Shown: in pieces, positions 12,387 through 24,325 of the stretch | Layout of the letters: each line of letters opens with the position of its first letter | Numbering within the stretch: position 1 is the first letter of the stretch | Source: Clarkia xantiana subsp. parviflora | Taxonomy: Eukaryota > Streptophyta > Magnoliopsida > Myrtales > Onagraceae | NCBI GenBank assembly: GCA_036873135.1 | Contig: JAPTYO010000009.1 | Span: forward strand, 35,232,756-35,296,755 | Length of the DNA stretch: 64,000 nt | Direction of reading: 5' to 3' | Program-made: the position numbers and the translations under genes | The notes under the pieces: model-generated | The model's database searches: none | Told to the model about the DNA's origin: nothing | What the model saw: the letters and a program-made list of their open reading frames with translations, nothing else

Positions 12387-13226
12387 TTATTTGTTCCAAG
12401 TTTTGAGATCATTTCCTAGTCGAGTAAGTTTCCTAGCAAGCAGAACTTGAAGGGGTGCACAGATGGAAAGATTCCATAGATTATGGAGAGTAGAAACAAA
12501 GTCAGGATGATCTAACCAGGCGTTTTCAAATCTAAAAGGCCTTCTTCCAAAGTTATTGAAACTATTGGTTGGACTGGTATTGAGCATGAGAGGGCAATGA
12601 TCAGATCCAAATCGAGCCAGATTATGGAGGATTGCATTGGGAAAGAGATCTAACCATGTTGAATTGATAAGCCCTCTGTCCAGTCTTTCAAGAATTTGAT
12701 TAGGAGGATCCCTACGATTTGACCAAGTGAACCTTGGGCCTTGAGACCCAAGATCCATCAAATCTAAGGAATTTGACCAAGAGTGAACATGCATCAATCT
12801 ATCAGCTGAGAGATCGTTTCCCCATTGCTTCTCAGATTGATACCAAACATCGTTGAAGTCCCCAAGAAGAAGTCAAGGTGCACTACCTGTGTGAAGAGAT
12901 TGAAGAGACGACCAGAAAGCATGTCTATGCCTGAATTTGGAGGGAGCATAGACAAAACTTGCAAACCAAGTAACATAAGAGGGAGTTTCTTTTAGCTCAA
13001 CATGGATAAAATGTCTATTGATAACTAGAGGTAGAGCTGAGAAAATTTGTTTCCAGGCAAGGAGAAGTCCTCCTCTGGTTTCTTCGGGTGGGAAAAGAGC
13101 AGAATTGTCGTAACCCAGGTTAGCTAGCAGTTTTTTGAGATGATCAGGTTTACTCTTTATCTCAGAAAGAAAAATGATTTGAGGGTTCCAATGATTTACT
13201 AATCTTCTGAGATGTTGAATTGTCAA
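12387..13226 (-). pseudogene. LINE ORF2 endonuclease region
   Basis: Two overlapping frames together cover an exonuclease-endonuclease-phosphatase fold. FLSEIKSKPDHL holds the catalytic Glu position, LGDFNDVW is in a shifted frame near 12855, and RFTWSNRRDPPNQILERLDR and GSDHCPL hold the catalytic Asp-His. This enzyme nicks target DNA for target-primed reverse transcription. It is frameshifted between about 12870 and 12800 and therefore inactive as written. Confidence 0.85.
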
Positions 13227-14344
13227 GGAACACCCTGTTCCTTGACAATTTCAGGCCATGATTAACATGATGAGTGCAGATAATGTCTCAAGGACACCTC
13301 TGCTTGACATTCCAAAGGGGCAATAGAAACATAATACCTAGAGTAAAATGCAGCATGCCAGTGATGGAAGAGAACAAATACCTCTTCAAGTGTGGGGAGA
13401 GTCTGAAAGTTGTGGCGGGGATGTCCTTGTCCCTGTGAGTCATCTGGAAGGTCTCCATGATTCCTTGGTGGTGAGGAAAGTCTGGGCCGACTTGATCGGA
13501 ATCCCCTTCCTCATCATATCTCTTTCTATAACCGCGAATAGGTCCTCCTGCTGGTGCTCCCGTTACATTCCTTTCTGCAGCCTCCCTTATGATCAATGGC
13601 CGAGCTTGACCTTGGTTATATGCCCTGCGAGTCCAAGTTCACCTAGAAGAGCAGCTGGATTTAGGCATTGGTTCCTTCCCTGGACGGTGGTGCTTGGCTT
13701 CCTCCGATGATGGTGGAAGAGCTGCTTCTTGAAGGGAAAATATTAAAGGATGGATGCTTGATGGAGCAGGAGATGGGACATGATCTGCCACTGAAGTTTG
13801 AGATAATTGCGTTGCAGGTCCAGATGTTTGAGATTCCTGAAGATGGAAGTGCTCCATGAGTACAAGTTGTTCAACGATGGTTGCATCATCCATAAAGGTA
13901 TCAGTGGCTGAAGTATCTGATGTGTCCGAGCTTGTGTCTTCCTGTACCTGAACTGGTGGCAGTTGTTGGAGTTGGGATTGGTGTTGGGTTGGTGGTTGAA
14001 TTGTGGGTAAGGGACGAGAAAGTTGTGGCTGCTGTGGCTCTGGTGTGGTGGATGTTATTGGAGTATTGGTAGGTAGTGGTAGAGGGAATCCTGGTGGAGG
14101 AGTTTGATAAGTTGAGTGGTTTAGGGAGGATTGGGAATTCATGTTGTCCGATGAAGAATGATTGTGGAGGGTAGACACTGGAGGAATCCAAGATATTGGA
14201 TTTGTTGTGAAGAAGTGAGGGTACATTAAACCTCCATAGGGAATTCCTTGGTGAAAAGGTATGGCTTGTTGTTGTGTGAACTGGAAAGGGTTTCCTGATT
14301 AGGGTGTGTATGGTGGAAATGGTTGATACAGATAAGGGTATGGC

Positions 14345-15715
14345 CTATGGGATTGGGAATTGGGAAGGGTAGAAACCTGCAAAGTAAGAGAGCATGTTGG
14401 ACGTATGAATCTGTGAAGGGTAGGAATGTGGAGGGAGAGAATGTGGAGGGAAGGGGAAGGGCAGTAGAGATGTAGGAGAAGCAAAATGCAAATGTTGATC
14501 ACTTTCAAAGGAGGAAGGTCGTGAAGAAGTAACTTGAGCTGCAGTTGTTCCTTGGGGGGTATCTGAAACTGTTGTAGGGGTTGGTATAGGCAATGGAGTG
14601 GTAGGTACTGTGGTTGTGGCATGTGAGGCTGTGGCATGGACTCCTTGGGAATGGGAATAGTTTGAAAACCAGTGTCTTGCTACAGATAGAGTGATCATGG
14701 GAGCAAGTTCGGAGGGATGTGCATCACCATTAGAAGAAGCGTGTCTGTCTGTGGCACTGCTTTGACGCCTTCTTTGATCAGTTGAGGTACTTCCTTGAGT
14801 AGGTGTATTCAATGAGTTGTCCTGATTAAAAGGGATCCAGTTGTTTAGCAGCCCAGACCCTCGATTTCCAAAAGTATAAAGGTCATGCGAAGCGTCTGTA
14901 ATGGGGGAAACTCCAGTAGTTTCTGTGAGCCTTAAGAACATTGCATTAAGGTCTCTGATGACTATTTCCTCCGTGACACGACAATGCCCTAAAGTGTGGC
15001 CAAAGCGTCCACACCTTTGACAAGGTAGGCCAGGTCTGTAAGAAATGAGAACTTCTGATCGTGCTATACCTGTGGACACTCCAATGGAAGGGAGGACTGG
15101 GTTTAAGTAGTTCATGTAAACCAGGACTCTAGGGTTGGTTGTTAGCCAAGGGTGAGTGGGGTGAAGTTCTGAACGGATGACCTCACCCACAGCCGAAGCT
15201 AAATACTCAATGTAATCTCGCTCCATAAGCATACGTGGTACTTCCCTAAGCTCAATCCAAGTTGGAACTCGAGTGAAGTCCACTACTGGGAAGGGATCAG
15301 CAACTGTAGGCCTAGCGAAGGCCAAAAGATTACCTTCAATGATGAAGGGTCCATTTTGGAAAACTTCCTGAGCTTCTTCAGCTGTTCGGAAGATGAAAAC
15401 CCAGGAATTATCTTCACGTCGAATAATCTCAGGTGCATGGGCTATTCTCCATTCATTCTCAACGAAGGAGGTCACAGTTCCCACCCACAGTCTCCTAGGG
15501 TTTAGGAAGTTGCCAAATAGAACATTGTTGAGGTTATCCATGAAGTAATTGCGATTCGAGGTAGGTGAGGTTCGTACTGTTGTGGCTGATTTTTGAGGGA
15601 ATTTTTTAAATGGTAAGCAGACAAAAGCTTGCTTCAGTCGTAGGAGATGATGTTGATAGCGATGTTGATTGGAATATAAGGGGAAGCATGAAGGGTCGTT
15701 GTAGGAGCTGGACAT
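14345..15715 (-). pseudogene. LINE ORF1: DUF4283-like nucleic-acid binding protein with CCHC knuckle
   Basis: A 456-codon open frame. Residues about 50-190 resemble the DUF4283 domain of plant L1 ORF1 (NNVLFGNFLNPRRLWVGTVT, then WVFIFRTAEEAQEVFQNGP). About residue 230 there is a CX2CX4HX4C knuckle (CQRCGRFGHTLGHC). A long Ser/Thr/Pro-rich tail follows and continues out of frame at 13639-14226 and 13288-13596. ORF1 proteins coat LINE RNA. The first ATG (15715) is preceded by about 150 nt that could be a 5' UTR. The tail frameshifts make the full protein non-functional. Confidence 0.8.
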
Positions 15716-15865
15716 GGCTAATAAGAGTTAGTTTAGAGGAATGATTACCTAAGCCTAGTAACTTGTGCCTTAGAAAGACATGCAAGGTTACTGATTGGCT
15801 TTGGAACACGGAAAGGTGCAAGGCAGAAAGCTATTGAAAAGGTTGGTGCAGAGAAGGAGTGGAAG

Positions 15866-17569
15866 TGAAGAAAGCGGTTGAGACTCACGCATTTGTCCGT
15901 TTCGTGGCCATGAACCTCGTGGCTTTCACACCACTTGTTCTCTTCCTTCCCCAACGGACCTTTTCGGAAGTTGACAGGCTCCTTCCACATGTTTGTTTCC
16001 TTCATTTCCTTCAAATAACGGATAGTGGCGCATTCAGAGGAACGCATTCAACAAGATTAATTTCCTTAGGTCTCAGGAAATCTGATTGAAATGGTCTCTT
16101 AGGCTGTGGTTGCCACTGCCTGTTTTGCTGGCTGCCTTGCTTAGGCTTTGCTAGCTTGTTGTTTTCTTTTGCTCGGGCGGCACTTACTTTAGCTTTGTTT
16201 TGCTCCCTGAATCTCTCCAGGTCTACAAACTCCTTCACTCTTGAAGCCAACTCTTCAAGTGTTTTAGTAGGTCTTTTAGACATCTTCTCAGCGAGCGCAT
16301 ATCCTTACGACCTAAATTGTTTATAAAAGTGCGCACTATCTCCCCTTCAGTCAAGTTTCCTTGGATGTCAGCGACGTTCTGGTTGAAGCGGAAATAGTAA
16401 TCTGCTAAGGATTCGTCGTTCTGCTGCTGGACGCTATTCAATGCGTTTGCTCCTTTTAGGAGCGTGCGCTCTCCAATATAACGTTGAATGAATTTAGCCT
16501 TTAAATAGGGCCAAGAAGTCACACTCCCACATGGAAGTGAGAAGAACCAATGCGCTGCAGTCCCTGCCAGAGTTTGAGAAAACGTCATGGCTACATGATG
16601 TGGGTTGTCGGTTCTTCCCAGCAAAGAGGCTTCATGCTGCTGTACATGCTCTATTGGATTGCCTTTTCCCCGGTACTTGTCTATTTTTATTCCATAGAGC
16701 GCGTCTGGTACATGGCTGTATACCAGTTCGTCTGCGAAGGGATGAGATGCATTCTCAGCTAATGCTTGCATGCCCTTCATCTTGGCTTCCTTCATCTTTT
16801 TCTCTATTATTGCCTCAAGGTCTTTTGCAGTGAGTCCCGTGATTGGGACGTCATTATTGTCCACTGGTTTTCTCCATCCAGTGCTGTGATACATCCCAGC
16901 ATGTTCTTGGCTGGTTGCCTGGTAGGAATTCTCCTTATAGAATTGGTGTGAGTGTGGAGGCGGTGGTTGTCTCCATGATTCTTCCAGACCCCGCGTTCTT
17001 TCATAAGGATTGAATGAACGCGCTGCTTCTTGCCTTGGTGCACTTCTTACTTGTTGGAACTGGAATTCTTCTTTTGGATGCTGTTCCCCTCCTTGGAATG
17101 AAGTCTTTTGGCAGGAAGTGTTGTGTGACACTGCCCCTGCTGGCATGGCATGTCCCCTAACTGGTGGAGGTGGGGGAGGAGGTGGTGCAAATCCTTGGTT
17201 CCTTAGCATTTCTCTGAAAGCTAACAACTCTTCAAGTGTAGCCATCATAGCAGGAGTAACTGCTGGAGCTGGGTGTGCACCTCTTCCAGGTTGTGTCTCC
17301 TCAGCAGGCATCCCACGGGGGAATTGTTGATTTGTGTGTGCTTCATGCTCGAACTCTGGAGGGGGTGTATTGTGCACTGGGTTGTGTGCTCCTTGCTCGT
17401 GCTGTGTTGGGGGCACGTCTCATGTGGGCACTGAGGAAGCTGTCGAGGTAGCTTGTGGTATGTTTGAAGGTCCAAGTTGACTCCTTGCAGGCGTCTTCTT
17501 CGGGCGCCCTGGGTCTTTCTTCTTTTCCTTCAGGTTGACACCATCAGGAGGAGGATGATTGCTCGTCAT
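15866..17569 (-). pseudogene. gag: Gag of gypsy element C, interrupted
   Basis: I place the start at the ATG at 17569-17567. The N-terminus is Pro/Gln/His-rich. The capsid-like retrotransposon gag domain lies at about 16700-16290 (AAHWFFSLPCGSVTSWPYLK, KFIQRYIGERTLLKG, DESLADYYFRFNQNVADIQG). It continues after a frameshift near 16285 (TKTLEELASRVKEFVDLERF) and another near 16030 into a His-Cys motif, WCESHEVHGHETDKC. An in-frame TGA lies at 17422-17420. Homology ends near 15866, where the LINE begins, so protease and pol are gone. It resembles the Gag of element A in domain order and motifs. Confidence 0.85.
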
Positions 17570-17616
17570 AACTTTTGGTGCAATATAGCTTCTAGTTCGA
17601 ATCTCGCGGATGGCGC

Positions 17617-18019
17617 TGATGGGTCCGACTATAGTCGTCAGGCCCCGTAACGGTGAGGAAACGGCAAACAGGCCCACCAGGCCCCGAAAGGAAGGTCAAG
17701 ATGACCTAGGAGAAGGGTCCCGACGAAGGAAGTCCCGACGAGGCAAGGTCCCGACAGAGTCGGTTCCGACAGTGGGGCTGGAAGCTCCCGATGAGAAGCC
17801 TTTAAGTAGGCCCCGATGATGAATCCCTGAGAATGATTGGCCCTGTCACGATGACGAGGGGCCCCGAGCGGTGACACAACGAGATAACTCTGGAGTCCCC
17901 GACGGGAGTCGGGACTCGTTATCAGAGGATAAAGCCAAGATATGCGGGGCGTGGCCGAGATACGCGGAACGTGGATTAAGATACACGGAGCGTGGCCGAG
18001 ATACGCGGGGCATGGCTAA
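17617..18019 (+). repeat. 5' LTR of element B, first part
   Basis: Matches 38942-39344 with two differences seen by eye. It is interrupted after CATGGCTAA by element A; GCTAA (18015-18019) is repeated at 28805-28809. Confidence 0.95.
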
Positions 18020-18821
18020 TGTTAGGTTCCGAGATCTGGGTCAAAGGATGATCGGCTCAAATCCCGTTCCTCACTGGAGATGTAGATGATCTGATATCTT
18101 CGGATTGCTCTGTCTTGTCTTGCGTCCTTCCTTCCTTCCTTCCTGCAGAAGGGGCAGTACCAGACACAGAGAGGGGGGGGGTGGTGCCTGGTGAACCCTC
18201 TCCGATGCCTAAGTCAGTATCGTTTTTAGAGAGATAAAGCTAGAGAGATGTCAGAGCAAAATAATCCAAATTGCCAAGATGTTCAAATGAATTGTGAAGG
18301 TGGAGTATTTATAGGCAACGGTGTCATTAAGGTGGCTTAATGACATCGTTAACCCTAAAACACAGTTAATTAACCTTTAAGCGCATAATTAAGACTTTAG
18401 GACACGGAGAAGGTAGGCGGAGTAAGCCGAGTATGGGAGTCCAAAAATGGTGCCGGGGCCCTTGGGGGGAAGGGAAATCCGACCCCCAAGGGTAGGGGTT
18501 GGGTGAGGGCACCCAACCCCTCCTAGGGAGGATGGGGTTGGCCAACCCCATCCCTCCTAGGAGAGATCGGGTTGGCCGACCCGATCTCTCCTAGGAGAGA
18601 TCGGGTTGGTCCACCCGATCTCCCCTAGGGGAGGTCGGGTGTGGCCACCCAACCTCACCTAGGTGAGTTTGCCTCGGCCGGACGAGCGCTTCGGCCTCGT
18701 CCGAGCCGTTGATGTTTTTGCGAAGTGTTCGGGTTGAAGTTTCGATTTGCAATCAATAATGGGATGATAAAAATACAACGGTTCGGAAGTCAACGGGTTC
18801 AAATTGGGCGTATATCCATCA
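18020..18821 (-). repeat. 3' LTR of element A
   Basis: 802 bp. On plus it begins TGTTAGGTTCCG and ends TATATCCATCA. The polypurine tract (GGGGGCATG on minus) lies directly inside, at 18822-18830. It has four 34-bp palindromic units, and lacks about 107 bp and one palindromic unit that are present in the 5' LTR. Confidence 0.95.
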
Positions 18822-20400
18822 CATGCCCCCGAGTCAACCAATGGCTTAACCCTTGATTGACTCTATTTCAGGATGGTATGATACGCGCAATTTGAAACCG
18901 GGGTTTTACCTTTCATCTGAGTGCTTGCTTACCCATGGATGCGTGTCTTCGACTCTGCCCCCTGCCTTATGAGATAGAGGAGTTGTAAACGTTAGAGTAG
19001 CGCGGACGTATGCCTAAGCACGCGTCCGTCTGAGGTGCGAGTAATAAATCTATCTTTGCTATCGGCGTATACTTAAAAAATTCACACTCGCACAGGGGCG
19101 CAATATAAATGCAACTAAGTAACTTACGCTTCAAATTCGTGCCGGGATTCTATCTAAGTGAGGAAAATTTTAATTTTGGCCAATTTTTTTTTTCTAAGTA
19201 TGAAATGTTCAAGAATAAACCTAACTTGATAGTTTTTCTAAGTATGGAGATATACTTAGCCATAGTTGAAAGGGATAAAAATGATGGTTTTTCCTTGGCC
19301 CTTAGATCTCATTTAAAAATAGATGGAGGGTGGTGATTAAAACTCTTTAAAAAACCCTATCATCTTTTCAATATAGAGGAGAGTTAGAAAAATACCTTAG
19401 TGAGTCACCATAGCCACCATCTTCCCTCTTTACTTACCCTTGGAGAGCAAGAAAAAATTGAGAGCACCCCCAAGGTAAGGGCCGGCCGAAATTTCCAGCA
19501 AGGGACCGGAAATTCGACCAGCAACTCAGCCGGGACCGTCGACGGGAGGGAGCTTGGCCGGAGGCGACGACGCAGCTCCAGGCGGGAAGCAGCCAGCGGC
19601 GACGCGGAGGCAGCAGGGGGCCTGATTGACGACGGCGACGCCGGGCTGACAGTCGACGGGGTACGGCGACGACGACGGGACTGTGCGGACGATCGACGGA
19701 GGACGGCGACATTGGCCGGACATCACCGGCAAGTGACGACGGTGGGGCGACTGGACTCTGCTCCGGCGACGGCGGCGGCGGGCCATTCTCGGCGAGGGTC
19801 TGATTTCCGGCAACGCCCAAATTCGAATTCCGGACCCGTTTATCACATCGGGTCGGGTTTTCCGAAGGTCCGCTCTTTTCCTTTCCGTTACCGCATAAAA
19901 CGTTGATTTTTGAATCGTTGATACTTGATTGCCGATGCTTGATTGCCGATGTTTGATTGCCGAAATTTGATTGCCGAAATTTGATTGAAAGTGGGATTGC
20001 CGTGGATAACCGTCGATAGTTGTGGATTTGGGAAAAAATTTTGCCGGTCGTCCGGATATGGTTTCTTGTCCGATTGGACTATCCCGGTTTTGAATTTGAT
20101 GTCGTATCGCCGTTGGTGTGTTAATCTTCGTTGGAGGGCGTAACGGTAATTTTGCCCAAAACCCGACTTTAGGCTCGGATAAAATTATTCAATTTGGTTG
20201 TTGTGGTATCCTTGGCTCATGTTGACTATCTTTGCTGGGTGTCTTTGGATCTTTGGTTGTTGTCGTTGGTCGGGTGTCGGAGTATTTCCGGTTCTTCGGA
20301 AATTTTTCTTGTCTTGATATTTGTCGTGTCGTGGCAGGTACTGTATTCCTGGTGGTGTCCGCGCACACAGACTCTACAGAGGCGTCGCATCATCCGAAGG
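18822..20400 (+). promoter_or_regulatory. Probable promoter and leader region of the antisense gene in A
   Basis: Lies between the 3' LTR of A and the ATG at 20401. 19075-19390 is AT-rich; 19480-19870 is a strongly GC- and CG-rich island with low-complexity open frames that I do not accept as genes. A donor-like CAAG|GTAAGG at 19475 and an acceptor-like TCGTGGCAG at about 20337 could bound a 5' UTR intron. No single TATA box is convincing. Confidence 0.4.
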
Positions 20401-22796
20401 ATGAGTGAGTTCCTTTTCTCTTCCTTTTTGGTCGCATTACTTCCTTTCCTATCGCTAGCTTAGTGTCGCGATCTATATTGAGGTGTTAGTCGAAACTTGA
20501 TTCGAACTTTGGGATTTCCTGCTACCTTTGCCTTAGGTCTCGCCGCCCTGTCGGAGATCCATCTCACTAGGTCCGATTACAATGAGCACGTTACCTTAGG
20601 AGATATCTGTCCCCTAGATGAGCCTCTGTATCCTTTTCTCCCCTCCTTGGGGAATACTCGCGAGACGGTGACGGAGCCTCCTAGAGGGAAGGTCGCCGTG
20701 TACCCCTCCCAGATTCGATTTGGGTTGAGGTTGCCTTACTGTGATGACCTCATAGAGTTGAGCAGGTTCTTCAGGATTTCTCCTGTGAACCTTGCCCCCA
20801 GTGCCCTCCGTGTCTGGGTGGGCTTCCGGGTGTTGTGCCATTGGTACTCCTGGAAGTACTCCCTCGTTCTGTTCCGATGTTTCTACCGGTTCCAATACCA
20901 GACGAAGGTGGGGTTTGCGAGTTTCGTAACTCGCCATTCGACCTTCAAGGATCCCCGATTTGCTGATTTCGGGTTGAGTGGGGTCGAGTGGGATACCTCT
21001 CTCCGCTTCGTGGCCCGGAGTGACAACTCGGCCAGTCACTGGGCTAAGCATTACTTCTTCATTACGGATCGATACGTCACTTGGTCGGTCTTGAATGAGG
21101 ATCGGTCCGATGGTTGGCCTGCTTTCGGGGAGTTCTCTTCAGTTGATTTAGAGACTATGAAGATCATTCATGAGAGCAACAGGACTCGGTCATACTGCCC
21201 CGTGTCCTTAGTGACTGAGACGGATCTTTACGAGGCCGGGATCAGTTTGACTCCTGACTCCGGGGGTTCGGTATGTCACTTGGTCTTCCCATCTTTATTT
21301 ACCTTCTGCTCTTCCTTTGTAGGTTGGTTTCATGGAAAAACCTATAACGTGCAGGGAGCCCCTGTAGATCTGAGCAAGAGGAAGGCTCCTTCTAGTTCCA
21401 CTCTGAAGAAATCCCCCATGCCTGGGAAGAAGGCTGGGGCCTCTGGTACGCTTCCTCCTATTTGCTTCTTTATGGTATAGCTTGTGTTTTCCTTATCTTG
21501 TTTTTCTTATATTGCTAGGGCGCTCCCCCTTGGTGACGGAGAGGGTCGTCTCCGTAGGCAGAGACTCTGGACCTTCCAAGTCCAAGCCGCGGAGATCTGA
21601 TTCTGAGGCCGGGGCCTCGGCTGCTAAGAGGAAGAAAGCTGCGGATCCTGCTTCGCCCATTGCTCGTCCTCCGACCCTATCTCGTGATAAGGAGATGGTG
21701 GTCGAAGAGGTGCCTTCCCTGGCTGACAAAGGGAAGCGACCTGTTGGTGGTGGTTCCCCTGCCCCCCAGCCGAGGGCACGGTCCTCAGGTATGATCTCTA
21801 CCTTGTTACTGATCCTTCTATGTTTATATTTTCCTTTGACTTGCCTCGCTTGTGTAGGTGGGCCTCCGACTCTAAGTCGGAAGGATTTCGCACGTCTTAC
21901 TGATGAAGATGTTATTGGGTCTGAGTGGACTCCTTTCGTTGGTTTAAAGGAGTTCCACCTTGATAGCAACTCCTCTTTGCGGACTCCTGAGGTTGGCGTC
22001 CGCGTACTCCGCGGTGCCATTCCCCCTGGCGATCGTGTTGCTCAGCCCAAGTCTCCTGGAGAGACTCGGCGCTTTGTTCAGGGTGTACTCTCTCGTTATG
22101 CGCCTGTGAGTTGTTCCTTGCTTTCTTCTTTATACTTTCATATTGGTTGTCTTTCGGTTACTTATCCCTTGTTTGAATTGTTAGGGTATGTCTGACATGG
22201 TGAACATGTCATCACTCGTGCTCGAGTTATCTGACGAGAAGAAGACCCTTGAGGACAGCCAGGTCTCTCTGAAGGCGGAGCTCACTACTGCTGCTGAGAA
22301 GGCGCGCTTATCTAATTTGAAGATGCAGGAGCTTAGGGATCAAGTGTCCTTGCTTGAGACTACCGTGGGTAGTTTGCGCCGGGAGGCTGAGGTTGCATCT
22401 TCACTCCACTCTGAGGAGTTGCGGAAGTTGGAGGCTAGGTGCCGGGCGGAGGAGAGGACTGTCGCAGTGTCTGAGTACAAGGCTTCCTCTGCCTTCACTG
22501 CTGATTATAGCGCGCGTCTCACTCAGGAGATGATCCAGTTTGGTGAGTATCTGGTTGATCACATTTTCCGCATTGATCCTCAGTTTCCAGTTGGTGACCT
22601 TGGTGACTTCGGGCCATACGCCACTGGCTACATGGCTGTTCTGAGGGGTCAGGCTGCTGTTGCAGACGAGCCTGCCCCTACACAGGTGGATGCTACCCCT
22701 GTGGAGATCGGTACTTCAGACTCCTCCTCTTCATCCATCTCTTCCGGTGGTTCAGCTTCAGGGGGTGAGGGTGACTCTCCCGAAGGTTCTGATTGA
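20401..22796 (+). CDS. Antisense spliced gene of element A (gypsy-associated aORF, predicted 652 aa)
   Basis: Predicted exons: 20401-20404, 20537-21270, 21355-21445, 21519-21788, 21858-22105 and 22185-22796. All introns are GT-AG, T-rich and 69-132 nt. The exons sum to 653 codons with no internal stop, which is strong support for the model. Residues about 40-245 form a globular region related to the 'putative gypsy type transposon' family (PF04195-like) known from Tat-lineage elements (GLRLPYCDDLIELSRFF, ALRVWVGFRVLCHWY). A basic, possibly nuclear-targeting stretch (SKSKPRRSD, AAKRKKA) is at about 290-315. A coiled coil spans about 451-545 and a Ser/acidic tail about 620-652. Function is unknown. 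The order of parts and three intron positions match the gene at 35661-38373 in element B. The first intron splits the second codon. Confidence 0.8.
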
Positions 22797-23180
22797 TGTG
22801 TTTACATCATGCTATCTTTGTATATATAACTATACTCCTTCTCCCCTTTAATGGGTTGAGTGTCTTTTGAGATTGTGGTGGTGTTTGTTGTTACTTTCCT
22901 TTGCCGTATTGTGTTGTTGACTACGTGGTTCGCTTGTCTTTACATTGGTGCTTCTCATGCATTTGTATATATCCCTTTGATTATGGACTCTTCTCTTGGT
23001 GTGTTTCCTTTACTTATCCTTCTTTCGTGTTTTCCTTCATGCCATACCTGCTATTTCATCAAGAAAAAACATTATGTGTTCTTCATATCACTTTACTTTT
23101 GAGATTATTTTCTCATTGGATCCTTCTGAGCATGGTGCGATGATCTCTTCTAATACCCTTTACATGGTATACATAGTACT

Positions 23181-23830
23181 GTTAGACCAAAGATACGCTT
23201 TTGGTGGGCGTCGAATCTGATCACGAGACAGGCTCTCGGAGGGCACTTAACGTTTCGCAGGATAGGCTCCCGGAGGGCACAGGTTAAACCAAAGATACGC
23301 TCTTGGTTGGCGTCGAAAACTGTTCACGAGACAGGCTCTCGGAGGGCGCTTAACGTTTCGCAGGATAGGCTCCTGGAGGGCACAGGTTAGACCAAAGATA
23401 CGCTCCTGGTTGGCGTCGAAAACTATTCACGAGACAGGCTCTCGGAGGGCGCTTAACGTTTCGCAGGATAGGCTCCTGGAGGGCACAGGTTAGACCAAAG
23501 ATACGCTCCTGGTTGGCGTCGAAAACTGTTCACGAGACAGGCTCTCGGAGGGCGCTTAACGTTTCGCAGGATAGGCTCCTGGAGGGCACAGGTTAGACCA
23601 AAGATACGCTCCTGGTTGGCGTCGAAAGCTGTTCACGAGACAGGCTCTCGGAGGGCGCTTAACGTTTCGCAGGATAGGCTCCTGGAGGGCACAGGTTAGA
23701 CCAAAGATACGCTCCTGGTTGGCGTCGAAAACTGTTCACGAGACAGGCTCTCGGAGGGCGCTTAACGTTTCACAGGATAGGCTCCCGGAGGGCTCAGGTT
23801 AGACCAAAGATACGCTCCTGGTGGGCGTCG
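23181..23830. repeat. Tandem array of a 103-bp unit in element A
   Basis: About six near-identical units, each with CCAAAGATACGCTC, GGCGTCGAA, CACGAGACAGGCTCTCGGAG and CAGGATAGGCTC. Spacing between successive CCAAAG words is 102-103 bp. Lies just beyond the 3' end of the antisense gene. Confidence 0.95.
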
Positions 23831-23849
23831 AGGCTGGTAGTTTGAAATC

Positions 23850-24325
23850 TACCTCAAGATACGCTCTTGGGGGCGTCGAATCTGGTAGTGTTTTTTCTAC
23901 CTCAAGATACGCTCTTGGTGGCGTCGAATCTGGTAGGTTGCAAATCTACCTCAAGATACGCTCCTGGGGGCGTCGAAATTCGTAGTTTTTGGAAACCACT
24001 CTCAAGATACGCTCTTGGTGCGTCGAAGGTCGTAGTGTAATAACTACTCTCAAGATACGCTCTTGGGGGCGTCGAAGTTCGTAGTATGAACACTACTCTC
24101 AAGATACGCTCTTGGGGGCGTCGAAGTTCGTAGTTTTTGGAAACCACTCTCAAGATACGCTCTTGGGGGCGTCGAGGGTCGTAGTATGAATACTACTCTC
24201 AAGATACGCTCTTGAGGGCGTCGAAGGTCGTAGTATGGATACTACTCTCAAGATACGCTCTTGGGGGCGTCGAAGGTCGTAGTATGAATACTACTCTCAA
24301 GATACGCTCTTGGGGGGCGTCGAGA
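23850..24325. repeat. Tandem array of a ~50-bp unit in element A
   Basis: About ten units of CTCAAGATACGCTCTTGGGG, GCGTCGAAGGTCG and TAGTATGAATACTA, spaced 48-52 bp. The core AAGATACGCTC...GGCGTCGA is shared with the neighbouring 103-bp array, so the two arrays have a common origin. Confidence 0.95.

Larger units (their letters stand above)
9184..15865 (-). mobile_element. Degenerate L1-type LINE
   Basis: A complete set of plant L1 domains is present in order on the minus strand. ORF1 has a DUF4283-like domain and a CCHC knuckle; ORF2 has apurinic endonuclease, reverse transcriptase, a zf-RVT zinc region and a C-terminal RNase H. A short A6 tract (T6 on plus at 9184-9189) marks the probable 3' end. 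Frames shift at least eight times, so the element is dead. I found no target-site duplication. On its 5' side the neighbour is the gag of element C, whose remaining part is not found on the 3' side, so DNA has been lost or rearranged at one edge. Confidence 0.85.

Noticed and set aside
13348..13710. Plus-strand 120-codon frame in the LINE
   Set aside because: Complement of ORF1 tail and ORF2 start; no domain.
19400..19906. 168-codon Arg/Gly/Ala-rich open frame
   Set aside because: GC-rich low-complexity frame, open on both strands, no domain; better explained as the leader of the antisense gene in A.
21271..21322. Short intron ending at TTTGTAG (21322) in the antisense gene of A
   Set aside because: It would shift the frame into an early stop. 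The acceptor at 21354 keeps the frame and matches the B gene.
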